The notes below the pieces were generated by a model, which did no database searches, had not been told where the DNA came from, and saw only the letters and a program-made list of their open reading frames with translations. Shown here in pieces: positions 43,898-53,037 of a stretch of 64,000 nt of DNA (positions within the stretch are counted from its first letter, which is position 1; each line of letters starts with the position of its first letter). Position numbers and translations under genes: made by a program. Origin of the DNA: CAVVSD01 sp963757125 (GTDB taxonomy: Bacteria; Actinomycetota; Thermoleophilia; Solirubrobacterales; Solirubrobacteraceae); assembly GCA_963757125.1 (NCBI GenBank), contig CAVWQP010000004.1, forward strand, positions 1,364,001 through 1,428,000. The letters run 5' to 3'.

Positions 43898-44793
43898 CGG
43901 AGAGTCTCCTCTGCTTGCTGGGTGAGCCCGAAGAACGCGTCCTCGAGGCTCGAGGGCGCCGCAGCGAGCTCGTACACGAGAACGCCGTGGTCGAGGGCGA
44001 TCCGCGCGACGTCGCGCTGCGTCGCGCCGCTGACGCTCATCGCGTCGCCCTCGCGATCGGACGCGACCAGGCCGTGTGCCAGCAGCGCGGCCTCGAGGGC
44101 GTCCGGCTGCGCCGCGAGCAGGCGGACCTTCGTCGCCCCGCCCTCCGTCAGCTGCGACAGCGGCGCGTGCGCCACCACCTGGCCGTGGGCGATGACGACG
44201 ACGTCGTCGACCGTCTGGGCCACCTCCGCCAGTACGTGGCTGGACAGGAGGATCGTGCGCCCCTCGGCGGCCAGCGCGCGGAGGAAGTCGCGCAGCCAGC
44301 GGATCCCCTCCGGGTCGAGGCCGTTGGAGGGCTCGTCGAGCACGAGCAGGGCCGGATCGCCCATGAGCGCCCCGGCGAGGCCGAGCCGCTGGCGCATGCC
44401 GAGGGAGAACCCCCCGGAGCGCCGGTCGGCCGCGCCGTCCAGCTCCACGAGCTGCAACAGCTCGTCGGCCCGGCTGCGGGGCACCTTCGCCTCGGCGGCG
44501 ATCATCCGCAGGTGGTTGCGTGCCGTGCGACTCGGGTGCGCGGCGGCCTCGAGCATCGCGCCGACCTCCCGCATCGGCTTCGCCAGGGCCCGGTACGGGC
44601 GTCCGTCGATCGTGGCGGAGCCGGATGTGGGGGTCAGCAGGCCGAGCAGCGCCCGCAACGTGGTCGTCTTCCCCGACCCGTTCGGGCCGAGGAACCCGGT
44701 GATGCTGCCGTGCTGGACGGTGAAGCTCAGCCCGTCCACCGCGTGGACGGGGCCGTAGTGCTTCACGAGGTCCTGGACGTCGACATGCGACAT
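43894..44793 (-). CDS. ABC transporter ATP-binding protein (exporter type)
   Basis: This 299-residue ATPase has Walker A GPNGSGKTTT (about 36-45), signature FSLGMRQRLGLAGAL, Walker B LLVLDEPSNGLD and H-loop SSHVLAE. The C-terminal extension (from about 215) is typical of the drug-resistance DrrA/BcrA branch. It is followed by its permease. It lies 31 bases downstream of the broken MMPL gene, so all three could be in one operon for export. Confidence 0.92.
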   Translation of the reverse strand: MSHVDVQDLVKHYGPVHAVDGLSFTVQHGSITGFLGPNGSGKTTTLRALLGLLTPTSGSATIDGRPYRALAKPMREVGAMLEAAAHPSRTARNHLRMIAAEAKVPRSRADELLQLVELDGAADRRSGGFSLGMRQRLGLAGALMGDPALLVLDEPSNGLDPEGIRWLRDFLRALAAEGRTILLSSHVLAEVAQTVDDVVVIAHGQVVAHAPLSQLTEGGATKVRLLAAQPDALEAALLAHGLVASDREGDAMSVSGATQRDVARIALDHGVLVYELAAAPSSLEDAFFGLTQQAEETLR

Positions 44794-44824
44794 GGCGTTC
44801 TCCTGATCAGGGCGGATTCGTGGG

Positions 44825-47057
44825 CTACGCGGCGGAGGCGCCCGGGGCGCCCTCGTGCTTGATCGCGGGGAGCCAGCGCAGGCTGCGCGGCAGCCACCAG
44901 TTGCGCTCGCCGAGGAGCTTCATGCGTCGCCGGCAGCAGGACGCCTCGGATGAGCGTGGCGTCGAGCAGGACGGCGAAGGCGAGGCCGACGCCGAGCTGC
45001 TTGAACACGATGAACGAGAGCGAGCCGAAGATGGCGAACACGGCGACCATCACGATGGCGGCGCTCGTCACGACGCCGGCCGTGCTCTTGATCGCGTACG
45101 GCACCGCGTCCGTCGGTCCGCATGCCGCGGTCGACGGCCTCGCGGACCCGGCTGAGGATGAACACGTGGTAGTCCATCGACAGGCCGAACAGGACGACGA
45201 ACAGGAACAGCGGCAGCCAGGCGATGATCGGGCCGGTGTGGCTGAACCCGAGCAGGCCCTTGAACCAGCCGTGCTGGAAGACGAGCACGAGGACCCCGTA
45301 GGCCGCGAGCGACCGACAGCAGGTTCAGGACGATCGCCTTGATCGGGACGACGATCGAGCGGAACGTGAGCAGCAGCAGCAGGAACGCGGCCAGCATGCA
45401 CGAACCCGAAGACGAGCGGCAGGTTCGACGGTCATCGTGTCGTTGAAGTCACGCTCCTCCGCGGTCGGGCCGCCGACGTCGGCCTGCGACGCCCGGCACC
45501 TGCGTCGAGCGTGGCCGGCACGAGCGTCGTCGCGTGACCACGTCGAGCGCCTCGTTGGACGTGCGGTCCGCGCCGTCGCCGGCGATCTCCAGCGTCGACC
45601 TTCGCGACCGTTCGCATCGGGGCTGATCGTCGATCGTCCGACGCCTCGCCCGGTGAAGAGCTGCGGTTCTCGCTGCGGCCCGCTGCGAGGTCGCCGATGC
45701 CGCGGCATCACCGCGGGCGCCGTCACGTCGTCGGCGCCTGGACGACGACCGTCAGGCCGGACGTCTCGGCCGGGGAACGCGGCGCGGAGGCGGTTGAACG
45801 TCTGCACGACGGGCTCGTCCTGCGGGCAGCGAGTCCTCGAGGGCCGGCGTCCCGGTGTCCATCTGCGTCGCCGGGATCGCGAGCGCCACGAGGACGGCGG
45901 TCGCGAGGGTCGCGCGACAGCAGCGGCCGGCGCATGACGCGGTCGACGATGTGCGACCAGAGGCCGACGCGCGCGCGACACCGCGCTTGACGCCGACGCA
46001 GGCCGGGGACGCGGCCTGCGGTGGAGGCGGTCGCCCAGCTAGCGACATGACGCGCGGGCAGGACGGTCAGCGACCCGACCATCGCGACGGCGACGACCGT
46101 GATCGTCCCGGTCGCGAACGACGTGAACGTCGGCGCGCCGGCGAGGTACATGCCGGCCATGGCGGTCATCACGGTGAACCCGGACACGAGCACCGCCCGG
46201 CCCGGACGTTGCGGCTGCCGCTTCCAGGGCGGCGTCGGCACTGCGTCCGGCGGCTCGCTCCTCGCGGGCGCGGCGCAGGTAGAACAGCGCGTAGTCGACG
46301 CCTACGGCCAGGCCGATGAGCAGGATCACGTGGTTGATCGAGTCCTCCACCGGCGACAGGTGGCTGAGCGGGCCGACGAGGCCCATCGTCGCCACGACCG
46401 CCGTCACCGCGAGCAGCAGCGGGATGCCGGCTGCGAGGAGCGTCCCGAAGGTGATCAGCAGGATCACCAGCGTCAGCGGCAGCGAGAGGCATGCCCGCCT
46501 TCTTCATATCGCGCTCGAAGATCTCGTTGAACGCCTCCTCGGAGCTGACGTCGCCGAACTGCTCGACGCGCACCTCGGGATGCGCCTTCTGCGCGGCCTT
46601 CGGTCTCGCGCAGCGTCTCGTCCACGATCTTCCCGACGGCGGCGCTGTCGCTGTCACCGTCGATGTCGAAGCTGACCATGGCGGTGTGGCCGTCGGAGGA
46701 GATGCCACCCGCACGCGTCGTGTAGGGGTCGACGACCTCCGAGACGCCCGGAGTGGCCCGGAGCCGGTCGCTCACGTCGGCGACCGTGCGCTGGAACGCC
46801 GGAGCATCGGCACCGAGGGTGCGGCTGGACACGAGGACCGCCTCGCCGACGGTCTCGGGGAACGCCTTGTCGACGACCCGGCCGGCCTTCCCGGATTCGC
46901 CAACGGCGCTCTCCTCGGCCGCGATCATCTTCGTCCCGACATTGCCGCCGACCATGAAGGCAGCCACGACGAACGCGATCCATCCGAGGACGGCGATCCT
47001 GCGGTGCCGGGCGCTCCAGCGGCCTGCACGTGCTGCGATGTTGCGTCGGGGTTGCAC
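44825..47057 (-). pseudogene. MMPL-family RND exporter, heavily frameshifted
   Basis: The N-terminus is intact for about 150 residues (WSARHRRIAVLGWIAFVVAAFMVGG to AVGKIVDETLRET), then at least eight single-base errors occur. Pieces in successive frames are clearly MMPL: ILLITFGTLLAAGIPLLLAV, NHVILLIGLAVGVDYALFYLRRARE, FLFVVLFGLSMDYHVFILSRVREA and the C-terminus RNWWLPRSLRWLPAIKHEG before the TAG at 44825-44827. Damage is densest at 45,450-46,050. Full length would be near 740 residues with two groups of helices. MMPL proteins export lipids, polyketides or siderophores. Whether this is decay or poor sequence is open; see findings. Confidence 0.85.
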
Positions 47058-47134
47058 GGCGTGTCCTCCTTGGGTCGTGATCGCGGCGGATCGTCGGAGG
47101 AGGTGGGGTGAGCTGTGCTCAGCCGGGGATCGAT

Positions 47135-47148
47135 CTCACCCGGGTGAG
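47135..47148. promoter_or_regulatory. Palindrome CTCACCCGGGTGAG upstream of the SDR/permease operon
   Basis: This 14-base sequence is a perfect palindrome. It lies 42 bases before the SDR start and about 11 bases upstream of a TAGGGT hexamer (47160-47165), near where a -35 element would be. Its 12-base core recurs exactly at 51552-51563, upstream of the MalT-like regulator, so the regulator may bind both. Confidence 0.6.
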
Positions 47149-47190
47149 CTGCCGTCGGTTAGGGTCGGCCGGAGGCCAACGGGAGGTCAG

Positions 47191-47890
47191 GTGCGCAAGC
47201 GGGTGGCGATCGTCTCGGGTGCCGGTGGTGATCTCGGGGCGGCGATCGCGCGACGGCTGGCGGACGACGGCTTCACCGTCGCGGGCTGCGACCTCGTGGT
47301 AGGCGGGGCGTGCGATCTGCACGTCGAGCTCGACGTCCTCGATCGTCCGGCGGTCGGAGCGTTCGTCGAGCGCGTCGCGGCCGAGCTCGGGGCGCCCGAG
47401 GTGATCGTCACTGCGGCGGGCGTGCAGCGGACCGGACCGAGCGAGGCGGTCGGCCCCGACGACTGGCAGCACGTGCTCGACGTCAACCTCACCGGAACTT
47501 GGAACGTCATCCAGGCGCGCTCTGCCCGGCCTGCTCGCACTGGGTGGGGGGCGCGTCGTCACGATCTCGTCGGAGATCGGCCTGAGCGGGCTCGAGCGCT
47601 ACGCCGCCTACGCGGCGTCGAAGGGCGGCGTCATCGCGCTCACGAAGTCCCTCGCGCGGGAGCTGGCGCCGCGGGGGGTGTGCGTCAACAGCGTCGCGCC
47701 CGGGCCGATCGAGGCCGGGATGCTCCTCCGCGGCGAGGCCTACAGCGACGAGTGGATGGCGGGCCACATCCCGATCGGCCGGTGGGGGCGGGCGAGCGAG
47801 GTCGCCGCGTGCGTCGCGCTGCTCGCCGGCGATGACGGCGGGTACTTCGTCGGTCAGGTCCTGTCGCCCAACGGCGGCACCGTGATCTGA
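47191..47890 (+). CDS. Short-chain dehydrogenase/reductase (one frameshift)
   Basis: This is a classical NAD(P)-dependent short-chain dehydrogenase. The cofactor motif is GAGGDLGAAIARRLADDG near the start, the structural Asn region is ITAAGVQ in VIVTAAGVQRTGP, and the catalytic Tyr-x3-Lys lies in YAAYAASKGG. One extra base near 47518 shifts the frame; with it removed the text reads VIQAALPGLLALGGGRVVTISSEIG. The GTG start follows GGGAGG by four to five bases. Four bases separate its stop from the permease start, so the two are one operon. A sugar- or polyol-type substrate is possible, which is inference. Confidence 0.87.
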
Positions 47891-47894
47891 CGCG

Positions 47895-49298
47895 ATGGGC
47901 GCCGAGCCCGCGAACCCGCTGTTCGGCGTGGAGCGCCGCGGGTTCGACCATGTCCCGGAACCGGATCGCAGCATGACGCTGCGGCAGACCGCCTGGTTCT
48001 GGGTCGGCGCCAACGCCAATCTGTTCTTCGTCACCGTCGGCGTGATCGCGCTGGAGGTGGGGCTCGAGGTGTGGCAGGCGCTCGTCGCCGTCGTGCTCGG
48101 CACGAGCCTGTTCGTCGCGGTCGGCGTCGCATCCATCGCCGGCGCGCGCTCTGGGCTGCCGACGCTCACGCTCACCCGCGCGGCGTTCGGCACACGCGGG
48201 AACATCCCCAACGGCGTCCTCACGTGGGCAGCGCTCGTGGCCTTCGAGTCGATCAACTGCATCTTCGGCGTGTTTGCGCTGCTGGCGCTCATGGCCGAGC
48301 TCGGGTGGGAGGACCCGGGCGCCGCCGGCAAGGTCCTCGCGACGCTGCTCGTCCTCGGGGCGTCGGCGCTCATCGCGGTCTTCGGGCACGCGACGCTGGT
48401 GTACCTCATGCGCGTCTTCGCGGTGACGCTCACGCTCGTGCTGGTGCTCGTGCTCGCCTACGCCATCGGCGGCGTCGAGTGGTCCTCGACGTCGAGCGCG
48501 CGCGTCGGCGCCTGGGAGACGGTCGCGCTCATCCTGGCGGGCGGTGCCGTGGTCGCCTCTGGCCCCATCTCCTACCTGTTCAACGCGCCCGACTTCGTCC
48601 GCTACCTGCCGGCTGAGGTCTCGGGGCGGGCGATCGTGTGGACGGTGGCGCTGGGCAGCGGGCTCATCGCGCTGCTCCTCTCCGTGATGGGTGTCCTCCT
48701 CGCCTCTCGAGGGGACATGTCGGACCCGATCGCAGGCGTCGAGCCGTTCGTGCCGGGCTGGCTGTTCGTGCTCTACGTGCTGGCCGCCGCCGGCGGGTCG
48801 ATCGCCAACAACGGGGTTGCCTACTACTCGTCGGGACTGTGCCTGCAGTCCATGGGACTGCCGCTGCGTCGCTGGCAGGCGACCGTGCTCGACACCGCGA
48901 TGTCGACGGCGATCGTCCTGTACGTCCTGTTCGTGCGGGACTTCACGTCGGTGCTCCACGACTTCGTGGCGCTCATGGTGGTCTGGCTCGGGCCGTTCGC
49001 CGGGGTCTGGATCACGGACGGGCTGATGCGCCGCTGGCGTTATGACCCCGTACAGATCCACGACGTCAGCCCGCGCAGCGCGCACTGGGGTTGGCACGGG
49101 TTCCAGCCGGGAGCCTGGATCGCGCTGCTGGCCGGGGTCGTCGTGTCGCTGCTGACGATGAACGCCCCCGTGTTCCAGGGACCCGTCAGCGAGTGGCTCG
49201 CGGGGGCCGACCTGACCTGGACCCTCGGCCCGCTCACGAGCGCTGCGACGTACTGGGCGATCACGCGGCGCAGACGCGTGGTCGTCGTCGGGAGCTGA
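47895..49298 (+). CDS. NCS1-family nucleobase:cation symporter
   Basis: This 467-residue permease has 12 helices and NCS1 motifs: GVERRGFDHVPEPDR at the N-terminus, TAWFWVGANANLFF in helix one and SGPISYLFNAPDFVRYLPAEV in the middle. The family imports cytosine, purines, allantoin, hydantoins or thiamine-like compounds. It is cotranscribed with the SDR and faces the MalT-like regulator convergently with one base between the stops. The palindrome shared by both promoters suggests that the regulator controls this permease. Confidence 0.9.
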   Translation: MGAEPANPLFGVERRGFDHVPEPDRSMTLRQTAWFWVGANANLFFVTVGVIALEVGLEVWQALVAVVLGTSLFVAVGVASIAGARSGLPTLTLTRAAFGTRGNIPNGVLTWAALVAFESINCIFGVFALLALMAELGWEDPGAAGKVLATLLVLGASALIAVFGHATLVYLMRVFAVTLTLVLVLVLAYAIGGVEWSSTSSARVGAWETVALILAGGAVVASGPISYLFNAPDFVRYLPAEVSGRAIVWTVALGSGLIALLLSVMGVLLASRGDMSDPIAGVEPFVPGWLFVLYVLAAAGGSIANNGVAYYSSGLCLQSMGLPLRRWQATVLDTAMSTAIVLYVLFVRDFTSVLHDFVALMVVWLGPFAGVWITDGLMRRWRYDPVQIHDVSPRSAHWGWHGFQPGAWIALLAGVVVSLLTMNAPVFQGPVSEWLAGADLTWTLGPLTSAATYWAITRRRRVVVVGS

Positions 49299-49299
49299 G

Positions 49300-51531
49300 T
49301 CAGAGGAGGCGCAGCTCGCGCGCCCGGGCGACCGCCGCCGCGCGCGTGTCCGCGTCGAGCTTGCGGTAGATGCCTCGCACGTGGGTCTTCACGGTGTTGC
49401 GCGAGATGTAGAGCTCGTCGCCGATCTCCGCGATCGAGAGCTCGCTCCCGAGCAGCCTGAGCACCGACATCTCGCGCGTGGACAGCTCGTCCACCTGCTC
49501 GCCGGGCGTCGGCGCCGCCCTGCCCCGCAGCCTGCGCTCCGCGTCGTCGACGAGATGGGCGAAGGTGCCGGGGCTCGGCGACTCGCGGAGCGCGACCCGT
49601 GCGCTGCGGAGGGTCGCGGCGGCGCTGACCGCGTCGCCCAGCGTCGCCTGGACGGGCGCGAGCGCCGCGAGCGCGTAGATCTCCTCCGGCCGGGCGGCGC
49701 CGCGCCGGGCGAGGACGACCGCGCGCCGCAGGAGCTCCTGTGCGGGCTCGAGCTCGCCCGCGCCGGCGGCGAGACGTCCGGCGACGGCTGTCGCCAGCGA
49801 CCCCATCCAATACTCCGCGAGCGACTCGCGCTCCCGCAGGGCGTCGGCGGCGGAGACCCAGCGGCCCGCGGCGGCGACGTCGCCGGAGCCCAGAGCGATC
49901 GCCGCAAGCGTTCCCTCGGCACGCAGCACGGCCATGCTGTTGGCGCCGGCCTGCGCGGCGCCGATCGCCTGCTCGAGCAACGGCGCGACCTCCTCCGACG
50001 GGGCCCCCCGGAAGTACCGCGCGGCGCCGAGCGTGGCGAGCGCGACGGCCCGCCAGGCCGATCCCGGCACCGCCTCGAGCTCGACCGCCCGCGCTCCCAC
50101 CGTCTCGGCCGCGGCGAGGTCGCCCGCCCGATAGGCGAGCGTCGCGCGCAGCATCGCGACGCTCGACGCCACCGTCGCGCCGCCCTCCAGCAGCGGGCGC
50201 CCGTCCTCCGCCGCCTCGGTCGCGCCCGCCCAGCGCTCGGCGACCGCGGGCTCGCCGGAGTCGAGCGCCAGCCAGGCGCGCGCGAGACACAGCCGCGGAT
50301 CGCCTTCGACGACGGCCTCCGGCAGTGCGTCCAGCCACCGGGCGACGGTCGCGCTCCGCCCGGTCTGCAGCCACGCGTTCCAGGACGCAGCGATGAGGTC
50401 GGCGGCCGCCTCGGCCGAGCCGGCCGCGAGCAGGTGCGTGACGGCCGTCGAGACGTCGCCCGCGTCCGCCGCCCACGCGCCGGCGCGGGCGTGCAGCTCC
50501 GCGATGTCCGCCTGGGACCGTGACTCGTGCAGCTCCCGTCGCAGGACCTCGCGGAAGACGTGGTGGTAGCGGAACCACGCGCGCCGCTCGTCGAGCGGGA
50601 CGAGGAACAGGTTCGCCCGCTCGATGTCGCCCAGGAGCGCCTTCGACCTGTCCTCGTCGCGGACGGCGTCGCACAGCGATGCGTTGAAGCGGTCGAGGAC
50701 GCACGTGTCGAGTAGGAACGCGCGCGCCTCAGCCGTCTGGGCGGAGAGGACCTCGTCCCCCAGGTAGTCGACGAGATGCCGGTCGTAGCCGAGGTCCTCG
50801 GGCAACGCCGGGGTGGGGCGGTCGCGGAGGGAGAGGCCGGCCAGGTAGAGCCCCGCCGCCCACCCCTCCGTCCTGGCCTGGAGCGCGTCGAGGTCCGCCG
50901 CGGGCAGGGCCAACGAGAGCGAGTCGTTCAGCAGGGACGCCGCCTCCGCGTCGTTGAAGCGCAGCTGCTCGGTCAGCACCTCGCCCAGCTCGCCCCTCGC
51001 GCGCAGGCGCGAGAGATCGACGGGCGGGTCGGCCCGCGTCGCGATCACGAGGTGCGACGACACGGGGAGGTGGGCGAGCACGAACCGCACACCCTCGTGG
51101 ATCGCGGGCTCCCGGATGACGTGGTAGTCGTCGAGCACGAACACGTGCTCCCGGGGCGAGGCCACGAGCGCGTTGAGCAGCAGCGGCAGGGCCGCGTCGC
51201 CGATGGCGATGCCGGGGGCTGCGACGGCGGACTCGAACGCGGCCGGCACGTCGACGCCGGCGCGGCGCAGCGCCGCCGCGACGTAGGTCCAGAAGCGCGC
51301 CGGGTCGTTGTCCTCCTCGTCGAGCGACAGCCACGCGAACGAGATCTCGTCCTCGGCGGTGAGCCACTCCGCGAGCAGCGTCGTCTTGCCCCAGCCCGCG
51401 GGCGCGGAGACGAGGTTGAGACGGCGGTGCAGGCCGTGCCGGAGCCGCTCCACGAGCTCGCGCCTCGGGACGTGCCCTGGGCGGATCCGCGGCGGCTCGA
51501 TCTTCGTCAGAAGCAGTGGGCTGACGCCCAT
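49300..51531 (-). CDS. MalT-like LuxR-family ATP-dependent regulator
   Basis: This 744-residue protein has the STAND/MalT layout: an N-terminal NTPase with Walker A APAGWGKTT (43-51) and the FVLDDYHVI Walker B region, TPR-like helical repeats (about 370-650), and a C-terminal LuxR helix-turn-helix (about 685-740; LSTREMSVLRLLGSELSIAEIGDELYISRNTVKTHVRGIYRKL). Such proteins are switched on by an inducer and ATP and activate transport or catabolic operons. The ATG at 51531 has TCACCCGGGTGA 21 bases upstream, matching the site before the SDR/permease operon. A link to that operon is inferred from the shared site and adjacency. Confidence 0.9.
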   Translation of the reverse strand: MGVSPLLLTKIEPPRIRPGHVPRRELVERLRHGLHRRLNLVSAPAGWGKTTLLAEWLTAEDEISFAWLSLDEEDNDPARFWTYVAAALRRAGVDVPAAFESAVAAPGIAIGDAALPLLLNALVASPREHVFVLDDYHVIREPAIHEGVRFVLAHLPVSSHLVIATRADPPVDLSRLRARGELGEVLTEQLRFNDAEAASLLNDSLSLALPAADLDALQARTEGWAAGLYLAGLSLRDRPTPALPEDLGYDRHLVDYLGDEVLSAQTAEARAFLLDTCVLDRFNASLCDAVRDEDRSKALLGDIERANLFLVPLDERRAWFRYHHVFREVLRRELHESRSQADIAELHARAGAWAADAGDVSTAVTHLLAAGSAEAAADLIAASWNAWLQTGRSATVARWLDALPEAVVEGDPRLCLARAWLALDSGEPAVAERWAGATEAAEDGRPLLEGGATVASSVAMLRATLAYRAGDLAAAETVGARAVELEAVPGSAWRAVALATLGAARYFRGAPSEEVAPLLEQAIGAAQAGANSMAVLRAEGTLAAIALGSGDVAAAGRWVSAADALRERESLAEYWMGSLATAVAGRLAAGAGELEPAQELLRRAVVLARRGAARPEEIYALAALAPVQATLGDAVSAAATLRSARVALRESPSPGTFAHLVDDAERRLRGRAAPTPGEQVDELSTREMSVLRLLGSELSIAEIGDELYISRNTVKTHVRGIYRKLDADTRAAAVARARELRLL

Positions 51532-51551
51532 CGGGGCGAGCGTATCCAAGG

Positions 51552-51563
51552 TCACCCGGGTGA
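51552..51563. promoter_or_regulatory. Palindrome TCACCCGGGTGA upstream of the MalT-like regulator
   Basis: This perfect 12-base palindrome is identical to the core of the site at 47135-47148. It lies 20 bases upstream of the regulator's start and 53 bases upstream of the divergent epimerase start. CTCACCCCGGT, a one-mismatch half, follows at 51589-51599. It fits autoregulation. Confidence 0.6.
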
Positions 51564-51616
51564 TGCGAGACAGCGGACGAGGACGACTCACCCCGGTCGC
51601 GCGCAAGCTGCACCCC

Positions 51617-52369
51617 ATGAGCACGCTGGTCACCGGAGCGGACGGGCCGATCGGAGGACGGATCGCTGCGCGCCTGCGCGAGCGGCGCGAGCGGGTTGTC
51701 GGGCACGACGACCTGCGCCGTCTGGCGGATGCCATCGCCGAGCAGGACGTTCGCGGCATCGTCCACGCGGCCGAGGTGCCACGGGCCGCCCGCGTTCTCG
51801 AGGCAGTCCGCCTCGCCGGGTTCACCGGCCGGACCGTCGTCCTCTCCTTCTCCGCCGCCCGCAGCGACGGCGCGCGTCAGCTGCCCGGTCAGGTCTACGT
51901 CCACCGGTACGGGCTCGACGTCGTCACGCTCCGCGTCGGCGAGCCCTACGGGCCGGGCTACGCGGGGTCGGGCGTCCTGCAGGACGTCTTCGACGCCGCG
52001 ATCGGGTCGCGCTCGCTGCGCCTGGCGACCGGCGCCGACCACGTGCTGCGTCCCGTCCACGTCGATGACGTCGCGCGCGCCGCCGTCGCCGCGCTGGACG
52101 CGCCGTGCCCCGCTGACCACGTCTACGACATCACGGGCGCCGAGCAGGTGACGCTCGCGCACGTCGTCGCGCTGCTGCGCGACCGGATCCCGGATGCCGA
52201 CATCTCGCTCGGGCCGGGGCGCCTTCCGGGGTACGACGACGAGCGCCCCGTCGCCGTGCGGACGGCGGACCGCGAGCTCGGCTTCCGGCCGCGCTGGGGC
52301 CTCGCGCGCGGCATCGACGATCTCTGCACGTGGTGGGAGTCCCGCGAGCCCGCCGAGGGTGCGGCATGA
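51617..52369 (+). CDS. NAD-dependent epimerase/dehydratase-family protein
   Basis: This 250-residue extended short-chain dehydrogenase begins TLVTGADGPIGGRIAARL, a slightly altered GxxGxxG motif. The substrate half includes VGEPYGPGYAGSG and VLRPVHVDDVARAAVAAL. It is short for the family, and no clear Tyr-x3-Lys pair is visible where YVHRYGLDVV stands, so catalytic activity is uncertain. It is divergent from the MalT-like regulator and overlaps a histidine kinase gene by ATGA. Confidence 0.8.
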   Translation: MSTLVTGADGPIGGRIAARLRERRERVVGHDDLRRLADAIAEQDVRGIVHAAEVPRAARVLEAVRLAGFTGRTVVLSFSAARSDGARQLPGQVYVHRYGLDVVTLRVGEPYGPGYAGSGVLQDVFDAAIGSRSLRLATGADHVLRPVHVDDVARAAVAALDAPCPADHVYDITGAEQVTLAHVVALLRDRIPDADISLGPGRLPGYDDERPVAVRTADRELGFRPRWGLARGIDDLCTWWESREPAEGAA

Positions 52370-53013
52370 CCGTGGCCGAGCGTCCCCGCATCATCCGCCG
52401 CCGGCCCGGCGCGCCGGACGGCGCGATCGCGGCGGCCGACGAGGTCCGTCGCCGTATCGAGCGCGATCTGCACGACGGAGCGCAGCAGCGCTTCGTCGCC
52501 GCTGCGCTGCACCTGCGCATCGCGCGGGCACAGGTCGCCGACGGCTCGGAGGCAGCCGCTGCGCTGGACCGGGGGATCGAGGAGCTAGGGGCCGGCCTGG
52601 CCGAGCTGCGGTCGCTCGCGCGCGGGATCCATCCGGCCGTGCTCACCGATCACGGGCTGGAGCCGGCGATCGAGGCGCTCGCGGGCCGGACGCCACTGCC
52701 GGTAGCCTGCTTCGTCGACCTACCCGGGCGCCTGGCGCAGCCGCTCGAGGCGGCCGCCTACTTCGTGGTCTCCGAGGCGCTCACGAACGTCGTCCGCCAC
52801 GCGCGCGCGACGCTCGCCGAGGTGGCGCTGCACATCGACGGGCGGCGCCTCGTCATCGAGGTGCGCGACGACGGCGCCGGCGGCGCAGACCTGGGCACGG
52901 GCTCGGGCCTGCGCGGGCTGGCCGACCGCGTCGGCGCCCTCGACGGCAGCCTGCGCGTCGAGGACGCGCAGGGCGGCGGCACGGTCGTGCACGCGTGCGT
53001 CCCACTGGTCTGA
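52366..53013 (+). CDS. Small sensor-less histidine kinase (HisKA_3 type)
   Basis: This 215-residue protein has only the two kinase parts: a HisKA_3 dimerisation helix with the phospho-accepting His in RIERDLHDGAQQRFVAAAL (about residues 30-50) and a HATPase_c domain (EALTNVVRHARATLAEVAL, DDGAGGADLGTGSGLRGLADR). No membrane helix or sensor domain is present. NarL-type kinases normally have a LuxR response regulator next door; none is here. It overlaps the epimerase gene by ATGA. The signal and partner are unknown. Confidence 0.9.
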   Translation: MTVAERPRIIRRRPGAPDGAIAAADEVRRRIERDLHDGAQQRFVAAALHLRIARAQVADGSEAAAALDRGIEELGAGLAELRSLARGIHPAVLTDHGLEPAIEALAGRTPLPVACFVDLPGRLAQPLEAAAYFVVSEALTNVVRHARATLAEVALHIDGRRLVIEVRDDGAGGADLGTGSGLRGLADRVGALDGSLRVEDAQGGGTVVHACVPLV

Positions 53014-53037
53014 TGCTCCGCGCGGTATGAATCCCGC

